A stretch of 64,000 bases of DNA from Polaromonas sp. Its GTDB lineage: Bacteria > Pseudomonadota > Gammaproteobacteria > Burkholderiales > Burkholderiaceae_C. Positions 28,647 through 36,988 of the stretch are shown one piece after another. The notes under the pieces are model-generated. The model made no database searches, was not told the DNA's origin, and saw only the letters and a list, made by a program, of their open reading frames with translations. The position numbers and the translations under genes are program-made. How positions within the stretch are numbered: position 1 is the stretch's first letter; every line of letters starts with the position of its first letter. The stretch lies in NCBI RefSeq assembly GCF_030680935.1, contig NZ_JAUXUP010000026.1, positions 1 to 64,000 of the forward strand, in the 5' to 3' direction.

Positions 28647-29017
28647 AGCAGCTTGACGTACAGATCATGGGCCAGAGCTACCTGCTCGGTTGCCCCGAAG
28701 GCGGCGAGACACGTTTGCTGGAGGCAGTCGAAAAAGTCGATGCCGCCATGTGCAAGATCCGCGATGCCGGAAAAATCAAGGCGCGTGACCGCATCGCCGT
28801 GCTGGCCGCCCTGAACCTGGCGTTTGAGCTGTCCGAGCTGGAAGCCAATACGCTGAAAGACTCGCGCCACGCCGCAGCCAGCAGCCCGGCCCCGCTTGAG
28901 GCTGCGCCGCGAGCACGCGGTCCGGTCAGCGCTGCTGAAGCCCTGGCAGAGCCGCAATTGAGCGCGCTGCTGCAAAGGCTGGACAACGCCCTTGGGGTGG
29001 ACGGCCGCCTGCTGTAA
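28643..29017 (+). CDS. zapA: Cell division protein ZapA
   Basis: MKQLDVQIMGQSYLLGCPEGGETRLLEAVEKVDAAMCKIRDAGKIKARDRIAVLAALNLAFEL. Confidence 0.92.
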   Translation: MKQLDVQIMGQSYLLGCPEGGETRLLEAVEKVDAAMCKIRDAGKIKARDRIAVLAALNLAFELSELEANTLKDSRHAAASSPAPLEAAPRARGPVSAAEALAEPQLSALLQRLDNALGVDGRLL

Positions 29018-29090
29018 ACAAACGCGCGCGGCGCGGCGTAAAGTCGCGCAGTTCATCAGCAAGAGCCGGCACAAGCGCCTACAATTAAAC

Positions 29091-29263
29091 CGTCTGCGGT
29101 ACGCACCGGGCTTTATATTTCCTTGTACCAATGCTCTTAGAGCACGGGCTTGGTAAATTGTCAGGCAGGCGTGATCGTCTCGCGTTAGACGAACCCGAAA
29201 CCTGACTGCCCTCGCCCACCTGAACCCTGGTTCAGGATGACGGTCCGGTGGTATTCGCAGACA
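29091..29263 (+). ncRNA. ssrS: 6S RNA
   Basis: Downstream of zapA. Terminal stem GTCTGCG (29092-29098) / CGCAGAC (29256-29262); conserved 3' segment CACCTGAACCCTGGTTCAGGATGACGG parallels E. coli CACCTTGAACCAAGGGTTCAAGGGTTACAGC; TACAAT -10-like box at 29080-29085. Confidence 0.9.
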
Positions 29264-29337
29264 CCTCTTTTTCATCACCCCGCCGCCGCTTTTTCAACCC
29301 GCTTGCCCCCCCTGCGAGCAGCCTCGCCACACGCCGC

Positions 29338-30156
29338 ATGACCTTCGAACCCCTGCTTATCCTTGAACTTGCCCTGCTGGGCGTCGGCACCGGTTTTCTG
29401 GCGGGGTTGCTGGGCATAGGCGGGGGCATGCTGATGGTGCCTTTCATCACCATCATCATGGCGCAGCGAGGCGTGGCCCCGGACCTGGCGGTCAAGATGG
29501 CGATTGCCACCTCGATGGCCACCATCATCTTCACCTCGATCTCGAGCGTGCGTGCGCACCACCGGCGCGGCGCCGTGCGCTGGGACATCGTCAAACGCCT
29601 GGCACCGGGCATTGTGGTCGGCAGCATCATCGGCAGCCTGGGCGTGTTTGCGCTGCTCAAGGGCTCTTACCTGGCGATCTTTTTCGGGCTCTTCGTGAGC
29701 TTCTCCGCCACCCAGATGTTTCTGGACAAAAAACCCAAACCCACGCGCCAGATGCCGGGTGCAGCGGGTCAGTTTGCAGCCGGTGGCGTCATCGGTTTTC
29801 TGTCGGGGCTGGTAGGTGCTGGCGGCGGCTTTATCAGTGTGCCTTTCATGACCTGGTGCAATGTGGCGATCCACAGCGCGGTGGCCACATCTGCGGCACT
29901 GGGTTTTCCGATCGCCGTGGCCAATGTGCTCGGATATGTCGTCAGCGGCATGAATGTGCAGGACCTGCCTGCCGGCTCCTTCGGCTACATCTGGCTGCCG
30001 GCACTGGCGGTGATTGCCGTGTGCAGTTTCTTCACCGCGCCCCTGGGCGCCAAAGCCGCCCACAAGCTGCCAGTCGGCAGACTTAAACGTGTTTTTGCCA
30101 GCATTCTTTACGTGCTGGCGGCTTACATGCTCTGGAAGGGTCTGAGCAGCCTGTAA
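29338..30156 (+). CDS. TauE/SafE family sulfite-exporter-like membrane protein
   Basis: LGVGTGFLAGLLGIGGGMLMVPFI...GFLSGLVGAGGGFISVPFMTW; start MTFEPLLI preferred because the longer ORF overlaps 6S RNA. Confidence 0.9.
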   Translation: MTFEPLLILELALLGVGTGFLAGLLGIGGGMLMVPFITIIMAQRGVAPDLAVKMAIATSMATIIFTSISSVRAHHRRGAVRWDIVKRLAPGIVVGSIIGSLGVFALLKGSYLAIFFGLFVSFSATQMFLDKKPKPTRQMPGAAGQFAAGGVIGFLSGLVGAGGGFISVPFMTWCNVAIHSAVATSAALGFPIAVANVLGYVVSGMNVQDLPAGSFGYIWLPALAVIAVCSFFTAPLGAKAAHKLPVGRLKRVFASILYVLAAYMLWKGLSSL

Positions 30157-30174
30157 ACCACCGGGGGCAGCCCG

Positions 30175-30519
30175 TCAGCCGTGTGCCTGGCGCGAGTCAG
30201 CCGGCGCCTCGTCCCGCTGCTTCAGGCCATAGTCGCGGATCACCTCGGCAATGCGCAGCCGGTAGTCCTTGAACATGGTGGACCGTCCCGCCGCCTGCGC
30301 AGCGCGGTGCGCCTCCAGGTTGCGCCAGGCCTGCAGACAGGACTCATCGCGCCAGAACTGCAGCGACAGCAGCTTGTCGGGCTCAGTCAGGCTCTGGAAG
30401 CGCTCAATGGAGATAAAGCCGTCCATCTTCAGCAGCTCGGTCTTGAGCTCGGCCGCCCAATTGAGGTAACCCTCGCGGTGGGCCGGGTCCGGCCAGACTT
30501 CAAAAATCACGGAGACCAT
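30175..30519 (-). CDS. Antibiotic biosynthesis monooxygenase (ABM) domain protein
   Basis: MVSVIFEVWPDPAHREGYLNWAAELKTELLKMDGFISIERFQSLTEPDKLLSLQFWRDE. Confidence 0.86.
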   Translation of the reverse strand: MVSVIFEVWPDPAHREGYLNWAAELKTELLKMDGFISIERFQSLTEPDKLLSLQFWRDESCLQAWRNLEAHRAAQAAGRSTMFKDYRLRIAEVIRDYGLKQRDEAPADSRQAHG

Positions 30520-30685
30520 GGTGTTTTCCTTTCTTGGTTTTCAGTTTTCAACTACCGGAATACGTGCGTTGGACAAGGGCCTGAAACTACTCTGCCGCCC
30601 GAAGCAAGCGTCAAATCGGCCTGTAGCCCTGGCGGCCCCAAGTCCGAAGGGCAACACCTGACGGCAAAGCCGGTAAGGTCAGCGC

Positions 30686-30880
30686 ATGAAAGCACAAGCA
30701 AAGTACCAGCAGCTTGGAATTGAAGATCGCAGGGACCACCTGGGCGGTGCACTGGGCGAGGCGCTGGCCCGGCACTTCACCCAGCAAGGCTGGATCACCC
30801 GCAAAAAACATCTGCGTGTGGTGCCGATCACCGGCGGGGGCAGCGCGCAGTTCAAACGCCTGGGGATCCAGCTGCCGGGT
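30686..30880 (+). pseudogene. C-terminal remnant of an ArsR-type winged-helix regulator
   Basis: EDRRDHLGGALGEALARHFTQQGWITRKKHLRVVPITGGGSAQFKRLGIQLP resembles the 'CLDW(S/T)ERRxHLAGALGAAL..F..GW' C-terminal block of these regulators; no N-terminal HTH, runs into the 3' end of the opposing gene. Confidence 0.6.
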
Positions 30881-30895
30881 TGCGCAACGCCCGCG

Positions 30896-31435
30896 TCAGG
30901 CCTGCAGCGGCGCCGGCATCACGAGGATGCCATCTTCATCGGCATACAGCCAGTCGCCCGGATAGACCCACACGCCCTGGATCTGCACCGCCACGTCGCG
31001 CTGGCCTTCACCGCGTTTTTCGGTCGGTAGCGGCATCGCGGCGAGCGCGCGTATGCCGACCTGGCACTGCGCCAGCTCGGCCACGTCACGCACACAGCCA
31101 TCAATCACCACGCCGGCCCAGCCGTTTTTGGCGGCTGCTGCGCCCAGGTTGCCGCCCAGCAGCGCGCGCCGCAGCGAGGCGCCACCATCAACCACCAGCA
31201 CCGCTGGCACACGCCCTGCGGGCGTTTCAAGCAGCCCGCTGCCATCCACCGCCGCCTTGACCAGCGAGTTGTCCTCAAAACATTTGACGGTGACCACGGG
31301 GCCGCAGAAGCGGGCGACCGCGCCAAACGGCTTGAAGACCGGGGGCAAGACACGGAAACGGCCTGAGCTGTCGTTTTTATGGGTGTCGCACAAGTCGCAG
31401 GTGGCAAAGGGCGCAGCAGGCGTCGGGGGGGTCAT
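30896..31435 (-). CDS. RraA family protein
   Basis: PPVFKPFGAVARFCGPVVTVKCFEDNSLVKAAVD...VLVVDGGASLRRALLGGNLGAAAAKNGWAGVVIDGCVRDVAEL. Confidence 0.9.
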   Translation of the reverse strand: MTPPTPAAPFATCDLCDTHKNDSSGRFRVLPPVFKPFGAVARFCGPVVTVKCFEDNSLVKAAVDGSGLLETPAGRVPAVLVVDGGASLRRALLGGNLGAAAAKNGWAGVVIDGCVRDVAELAQCQVGIRALAAMPLPTEKRGEGQRDVAVQIQGVWVYPGDWLYADEDGILVMPAPLQA

Positions 31436-31837
31436 GGTCGGGGTTCCTTCAGAGAGCGGGGGGCACAAAAGCAATCGCTTGAAAAGTACCTGCAAGGATA
31501 ACCCGGCGGCAACGCGTCACAGGCCAAATGCTGTGTGGTGGCGCGGTGTTAAGCCCGCTTCCTCGGGTGCTGGGTGAGCACGCGCGCAGCGGCGCAGCCA
31601 GCAATGGGCGGCGCATTTTCTCTCCTGTGCAAGCGCTCGCCACTGCGCTTCACCGACTCAGCGCCGGGCCGCAAGCGCTGCGATTTCCATCTCCCAGAGG
31701 GAAATCTGCAACATCCAGACCCAAAAAAATTGCATTTTCCCTATGAAACAGCTGTTTTCTCCAGTAGCATCCGCAGTGCCAGTGAAGAGTAGTTATCTGC
31801 ATTGGTGATTTATCAACTTCTAGAAGGAAAATCAATC

Positions 31838-32290
31838 ATGGCAACTGCAAAAAAAGCACCGGCTAAAAAAGCAGCCGCAAAAAAGGCTGCACCGGCAAAG
31901 AAAGTAGCTGCGAAGAAGGCAGCTCCAGCAAAGAAAGCCCCTGCGAAAAAAGCACCGGCTAAAAAAGTAGTGGCGAAGAAAGCCCCTGCAAAAAAAGTAG
32001 TGGCGAAGAAAGCTCCTGCGAAAAAAGCGCCCGCCAAAAAGCGTACGCCCAACGCAGCGTTCATGAAGCCACTGACATTGAGCCCTGCCCTGTCGGCCGT
32101 GGTTGGCGCTGCTGCGCTGCCCCGCACCGAGATCGTGCGCAAACTCTGGGTCTACATCAAGGCCAAGGGTCTGCAGGACAAGATCAACAAGCGCATGGTC
32201 AATGCCGACGAAAAACTGCGTGCCGTTTTCGGCAAGGCGCAGGTGTCGATGTTCGAGATGGCTGGCCTGATCGGCAAGCACGTCAAGTAA
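31838..32290 (+). CDS. Histone H1-like Lys/Ala-rich tail fused to SWIB/MDM2 domain
   Basis: N-terminal (K)KAPAKKA repeats; C-terminal FMKPLTLSPALSAVVGAAALPRTEIVRKLWVYIKAKGLQDKINKRMVNADEKLRAVFGKAQVSMFEMAGLIGKHVK is a SWIB domain. Confidence 0.93.
   Translation: MATAKKAPAKKAAAKKAAPAKKVAAKKAAPAKKAPAKKAPAKKVVAKKAPAKKVVAKKAPAKKAPAKKRTPNAAFMKPLTLSPALSAVVGAAALPRTEIVRKLWVYIKAKGLQDKINKRMVNADEKLRAVFGKAQVSMFEMAGLIGKHVK
31961..32026 (+). repeat. 30 bp tandem repeat in histone-like tail
   Basis: AAAAAAGTAGTGGCGAAGAAAGC(C/T)CCTGC unit at 31961 repeated at 31991. Confidence 0.8.
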
Positions 32291-32338
32291 ACGTCGCGAA
32301 GGACTTGCTCCGCGTTCGCGCGGAACAAGACCGGTAGA

Positions 32339-32364
32339 AGGGCCACGCAAGTGGCCCTTTTTTT
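32339..32364 (+). terminator. Rho-independent terminator
   Basis: GGGCCAC-GCAA-GTGGCCC followed by TTTTTTT downstream of the SWIB gene. Confidence 0.92.
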
Positions 32365-32414
32365 ATGTCTGTTGATAAAAGCGGGTGCAGCCCCCGACTC
32401 GCAAGCGCCGACCG

Positions 32415-34121
32415 CTACTTTTTCTGCAGCGCAGTGTTCGTGATGCCCGACAGCGTGCCGCGGGTGCTGATGACCTCCGGGTCCAGCATTATTTCGATCA
32501 GCGCCCCTTCCTTGCCCTGCAGCGCCTGCCGCAGCACGGCTTCAAACTCTTCGGTGTGGGTGATGCGGTTGGCGGTGTAGCCATAGGCGCGCGCCAGCGC
32601 GCAGAAATCAGGGTTCTGCAAATTCGAGCCGCTGACATGGCGCGGGTACTCGCGCTCCTGGTGCATACGAATGGTGCCGTACATGCCGTTGTTGAGCAGC
32701 AAGATGATGCTTTTGGCGCCGTGCTGCACGGCAGTGGCCAGTTCCTGGCCGTTCATCAAAAAGTCACCGTCGCCGGCAATCGTGAAGGCGGTACGGCCCG
32801 ACACGATGTTCGCTGCAATACCGGCCGGCACCCCGTAACCCATGGCGCCCACGGTGGGCGCCAGCTGCGTCTTCAGGCCCTTGACCAGCCCGTGGTGCTG
32901 GAAGAAGCGGTGCACCCAGCTCGCAAAGTTGCCGGCGCCATTGGTCAGCACCGCGTCCGCTGGCAGCAGTTTTTTCAGCGTCGCCACGATGGCTGGCATG
33001 TCTATGCTGCCCGGCAGCACCACGCCGCCGTTGGCCGGGTCGATGTTGGCCAGGTAGTCTGCGTTGGCCGACTCGGCCCAGGCCAGCCAGGACACGGTCA
33101 CCGGCGCGGTCAGCACCTCCAGCGAACGCGCTGCCGCGTTCATCGTTGCATTGATGGCCAGGTCGGCCTGGAACACGCGGTTCAACTCTTCGGCACTGGC
33201 ATGGATGTGTACCAGCTTCTGCCTGGGCCGCGGCGCCTCGATCAGGGTGTAGCCGCCAGTGGTCATCTCACCGAGGCGCGGGCCGATGGCCAGGATCAGG
33301 TCGGCCTGCTTGACGCGTGCCGCGAGTTTCGGGTTCAGGCCAATGCCGACATCACCCGCGTACAGCGGGTGGTGGTTGTCAAAGGTGTCCTGGAAACGAA
33401 AGGCATTGCCGACCGGCAGCGACCAGTTCTCGGCAAATCGCTGCAGCGCCTGGGCCGCCTGCGGCGTCCAGCCGCCACCGCCGGCAATCACCAGCGGCCG
33501 CTCGGACTGCAGCAGCATCTCACGCAGCCGGCGCAATGAGCCGGGGTCGCTCCAGGCCTCCACCGCCTCCACGCGCGGCAGCGGCTCCAGGTCCACCATC
33601 TGCGTGAGCATGTCTTCCGGCAGCACCAGCACCACAGGGCCGGGGCGTCCGTTCATGGCGGTCGCAAATGCACGCGCCACGTATTCGGGGATGCGCCGCG
33701 CATCGTCGATGCGCTCTACCCGTTTGGCCATGCCTTTGGTGGACGGGCCAAAGAAGCTACTGTAGTCCACCTCCTGGAAAGCCTCACGGTCGCGGGTGTC
33801 GCTGGCGACGTCGCCGACGAACAGAATCATCGGCGTGGAATCCTGGAAAGCCGTGTGAACGCCGATGGAGGCGTTGGTGGCGCCGGGGCCACGTGTCACA
33901 AAACAGATGCCGGGCCGACCAGTCAGCTTGCCGTGGGCCTCGGCCATGAAGGCGGCGCCGCCCTCTTGACGGTTGATGATGAAGCGGATCTGGTCGTGAT
34001 AGGCATGAAAGCCGTCGAGCACCGCCAGATAACTTTCACCGGGGACACCAAAGGCATGGGTAACGCCCTGGGCCACAAGGCATTGAACAAGAAGATGGCC
34101 AGCAAGTTGTTGAGTCATCTG
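32415..34121 (-). CDS. Thiamine pyrophosphate-dependent enzyme, acetolactate synthase-like
   Basis: GVPGESYLAVLDG, RQEGGAAFMAEAHGKLTGRPGICFVTRGPGATNASIG, IAGDGDFLMNGQELATAVQHG...NNGMYGTIRMHQ. Confidence 0.88.
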   Translation of the reverse strand, partial: QMTQQLAGHLLVQCLVAQGVTHAFGVPGESYLAVLDGFHAYHDQIRFIINRQEGGAAFMAEAHGKLTGRPGICFVTRGPGATNASIGVHTAFQDSTPMILFVGDVASDTRDREAFQEVDYSSFFGPSTKGMAKRVERIDDARRIPEYVARAFATAMNGRPGPVVLVLPEDMLTQMVDLEPLPRVEAVEAWSDPGSLRRLREMLLQSERPLVIAGGGGWTPQAAQALQRFAENWSLPVGNAFRFQDTFDNHHPLYAGDVGIGLNPKLAARVKQADLILAIGPRLGEMTTGGYTLIEAPRPRQKLVHIHASAEELNRVFQADLAINATMNAAARSLEVLTAPVTVSWLAWAESANADYLANIDPANGGVVLPGSIDMPAIVATLKKLLPADAVLTNGAGNFASWVHRFFQHHGLVKGLKTQLAPTVGAMGYGVPAGIAANIVSGRTAFTIAGDGDFLMNGQELATAVQHGAKSIILLLNNGMYGTIRMHQEREYPRHVSGSNLQNPDFCALARAYGYTANRITHTEEFEAVLRQALQGKEGALIEIMLDPEVISTRGTLSGITNTALQKK

Positions 34122-34222
34122 GCTATTGTGCCGCTGGAACAGGGCCCCACGTTTGCTCACCGGGTCTAGCGTTGCGCCCGCTTGTTGCGCGGCGTGCTCC
34201 GCATCTCTGAGAGGACGCGAAA

Positions 34223-34531
34223 CTATTCAGGGGTCTTGTTGTCGCCGTCCGCGCCACCTGCCTCCAGCGCCTGCCGGGCCAGCTCTTCGTCACTCAGCGG
34301 CGCTGCGTTTTCCAGCGCATTGAGCTCTTCCAGAAATTCCGGCGTGGGCTCTTCGTGCTCCAGCAGCACTTCCTCGAGTTTTTGCCGTCCGGTCTCGACG
34401 TGCACTGATGGAGAATGCAGCTCGGTCGGCGGAACCGGAAATTTTTCACCGAGTTCGAATTTCAGCGCCTCGGCCTGCGCATCTACCCAGTTTGCAAAGT
34501 CGCCATCTTTGGGAGTGTCTGAATTGTTCAT
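34223..34531 (-). CDS. Small acidic hypothetical protein
   Basis: MNNSDTPKDGDFANWVDAQAEALKFELGEKFPVPPTELHSPSVHVETGRQKLEEVLL...; coherent composition. Confidence 0.6.
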   Translation of the reverse strand: MNNSDTPKDGDFANWVDAQAEALKFELGEKFPVPPTELHSPSVHVETGRQKLEEVLLEHEEPTPEFLEELNALENAAPLSDEELARQALEAGGADGDNKTPE

Positions 34532-34655
34532 GCCTGATTCCTTGCAGTTCGGCACTGGCGCGATTGGCCTGTGCATGCTTCATTATGGAGGGGCGCCCGC
34601 CACAGCGGTAGGGTTGGGTCGCCGGTTTTCAGAACGTTTCGGCACATCTTGCGTT

Positions 34656-34676
34656 AATTCACCAAACAGTTAAATT
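34656..34676. promoter_or_regulatory. Putative TetR operator at tetR promoter
   Basis: AATTCACCAAACAGTTAAATT, shares AATTCACC half with the perfect palindrome at 35374-35393. Confidence 0.5.
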
Positions 34677-34683
34677 ACCGACC

Positions 34684-35334
34684 ATGTCAACCGCCAAAAA
34701 GAAACCCGCCGAACCCCGGTCCCGCGATGCCGACCGCTCGCAACTGGCCATTTTGCTGGCCGCGCGCGACGAGTTTGCGCAACACGGCCTGGGTGGCGCG
34801 CGCATGGACCGCATCGCAGAACGGGCCGCCCTGAACAAGCGCCTGATCTACTACTACTTCACCAGCAAGGACGAGCTGTTTCTGGCGGTGCTGGAACAGG
34901 CTTACGCCGACATCCGTGCGGCCGAGACGCAACTGCACCTGCGCGACATGGCGCCTGCGCAAGCCATACGCCGGCTCACCGAATTCACCTGGGATTACTA
35001 CATTGCCCACCCCGAGTTCCTGACACTGCTCAACAGTGAAAACCTGCACCAGGGCAGGCATCTGGCCATGTCCGGGCGGGTACAAGAAATGAACTCGCCG
35101 CTGGTCCAGACACTGGCCGAAATTCTTGAACGCGGCCGCGCCGACGGGCTTTTTCGCGGCGGCATAGACCCGGTGCAGCTCTACGTCTCGATTGCCGGAC
35201 TTTCCTACTTTTACCTTTCCAACAATTCGACCCTCTCGGCCATCTTCGGGCGCGACCTGATGGGGCCCAAGGCCCTGAACGAGCGACTCTCGCACATGTG
35301 TGATGTGATCCTAGGGTATGTCCTTAGAAACTGA
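34684..35334 (+). CDS. TetR family transcriptional regulator
   Basis: LLAARDEFAQHGLGGARMDRIAERAALNKRLIYYYFTSKDELFLAVLEQAY. Confidence 0.94.
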   Translation: MSTAKKKPAEPRSRDADRSQLAILLAARDEFAQHGLGGARMDRIAERAALNKRLIYYYFTSKDELFLAVLEQAYADIRAAETQLHLRDMAPAQAIRRLTEFTWDYYIAHPEFLTLLNSENLHQGRHLAMSGRVQEMNSPLVQTLAEILERGRADGLFRGGIDPVQLYVSIAGLSYFYLSNNSTLSAIFGRDLMGPKALNERLSHMCDVILGYVLRN

Positions 35335-35373
35335 AAGGCCGGCTTGATTGACCCCTGCACGGGCGTTTTCTAC

Positions 35374-35393
35374 AATTCACCCTTTAGTGAATT
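35374..35393. promoter_or_regulatory. Putative TetR operator upstream of tctC operon
   Basis: AATTCAC-CCTTTA-GTGAATT perfect 7 bp inverted repeat upstream of the transporter gene. Confidence 0.6.
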
Positions 35394-35414
35394 ATTAACG
35401 AAGGAGACGTCTGC

Positions 35415-36422
35415 ATGAAATCTGCCCTGTCCACCCGCGGTCTGCTGATTGCGGGACTGCTGTCCATCACTGCCACGGGCGCCCTCGCCCAGTGGAAACC
35501 CACCAAACCCATCACACTGATCGTGCCCTGGGCGCCAGGGGGCTCTACCGACCAGGTCAGCCGCGTGACCGCGGCCGAACTGGAGAAGTTCCTGGGACAG
35601 AAAATTGTGATCATGAACCAGCCCGGCGCTTCCGGCTCGGTAGGTACCAAAAACGCGATGGAAGCCCCAAGGGACGGCTACACCTGGACAGCGGGCGGCG
35701 CCAAAGACCTCGGCACCTACAAAGTGCTGGGTATGCTGGACACATCGGCCCGGGACTGGAATCTCTATCTCAACGTGGCACACATCGCCGTGGTCGGGGT
35801 CAATGCGGATACGCCTTACAAAACGATGCCCGAGCTGCTGGCCGCCATGAAAGAAAAGCCCGGCGCCATTTCTGTCGCCACAGCCGGGGTCAATTCCAGC
35901 GGGCATTCGGCGATTGAATCGATTGCCCGCGCAGCGGGTGTGACTTACAAACATGTGACCTACGATGGCGGTGCGCCTGCTGCTGTTGCAGCCGCATCCG
36001 GCGAGACCCAGGTGACCACCCAGCTCGCGGCAGAACAGACCGACATGATCCGCGCCAAAAAGATCCGTCCGCTGGCGGTGGTGGGCGACAAGTCGATTGA
36101 AATCGAGGGTTACGGCACCATTCCGCCGCTGTCTCAGTTCATCCCCGGCTACAAGGACCCGATCAACTACTTTGGCATTTTTGTACCCAAGGGCGCACCG
36201 CCGGAAGTGGCGCAGACGCTGGACAAAATCTGGGCCACCGAGATGGTCAAAAATGAAGCGCTGAAAAAGTACGCGCAAGCACGCGGCGCCATGTTTGCGC
36301 CCATGGCCGGGGAAGACGCGCAGAAGGCGGTGTTTCCGGCGATCCAGTCTTACGCCTGGACGCAGCAAGCTGCCGGCAAAGCCAAGGTGTCGCCTGACAC
36401 CATCGGCATTCCGAAACCCTGA
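35415..36422 (+). CDS. Tripartite tricarboxylate transporter substrate-binding protein (Bug/TctC)
   Basis: Signal peptide; PTKPITLIVPWAPGGSTDQVSRVTAAELEKFLGQKIVIMNQPGASG. Confidence 0.92.
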   Translation: MKSALSTRGLLIAGLLSITATGALAQWKPTKPITLIVPWAPGGSTDQVSRVTAAELEKFLGQKIVIMNQPGASGSVGTKNAMEAPRDGYTWTAGGAKDLGTYKVLGMLDTSARDWNLYLNVAHIAVVGVNADTPYKTMPELLAAMKEKPGAISVATAGVNSSGHSAIESIARAAGVTYKHVTYDGGAPAAVAAASGETQVTTQLAAEQTDMIRAKKIRPLAVVGDKSIEIEGYGTIPPLSQFIPGYKDPINYFGIFVPKGAPPEVAQTLDKIWATEMVKNEALKKYAQARGAMFAPMAGEDAQKAVFPAIQSYAWTQQAAGKAKVSPDTIGIPKP

Positions 36423-36436
36423 GCACCCGGCACCCC

Positions 36437-36928
36437 ATGACTGAGGGCGTCAATACCGCCCGCTCCGATCTGTGGGGTGGAGCGGGCTGGGTCGGGTTTG
36501 GCCTGTTGATTGTGGTGGAGTCGCTGCGCATGGACCGCTTCAAGGCCATGGGGGCAGAGCTTTACACCATGCCGGGTTTTGTGCCCGGCATGATAGGCGG
36601 TGTACTGATGCTGCTGGGCGCCATCCTCATGCTGCGCGGCTGGCGCCGCGGCAGCGTGCCACACACCGAGGTCGAGCCTGCAGGGCTGCTGCTCAACCGC
36701 CGGGTCATAGCGACGCTGCTGCTCACGCTGGTGTACGCCACCGGCCTGATCGGACGCCTGCCCTTCTGGCTGGCGACTGCGCTGTTTGTGGCCGCCTTTG
36801 TCGGCTATTTCGCCCCGCCGGAGAAAACGCCAGCCCGGCGCCTGATGGCCGCCGTGCTGGCCGGCGCCCTGACCGCATTGATCGTGACGCTGGTTTTCCA
36901 GTACGTCTTCCTGGTCCGCCTTCCATGA
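36437..36928 (+). CDS. TctB family small transporter subunit
   Basis: Four-TM small protein between TctC and TctA genes. Confidence 0.88.
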   Translation: MTEGVNTARSDLWGGAGWVGFGLLIVVESLRMDRFKAMGAELYTMPGFVPGMIGGVLMLLGAILMLRGWRRGSVPHTEVEPAGLLLNRRVIATLLLTLVYATGLIGRLPFWLATALFVAAFVGYFAPPEKTPARRLMAAVLAGALTALIVTLVFQYVFLVRLP

Positions 36929-36988
36929 AACAAAACCAAATGAACAAGCGCCAACCCGTGCGTTTCGCAGTCACGCGGAGACACGGGC

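Noticed and set aside
28445-29278. 277 aa minus-strand ORF over zapA and 6S RNA
   Set aside because: Antisense GC-rich artefact; overlaps two sense coding genes and the ncRNA.
31838-32060. Lys-rich repeat block as a CRISPR or other array
   Set aside because: Repeats are codon-phased and encode KAPAKKA; no spacer/repeat architecture.
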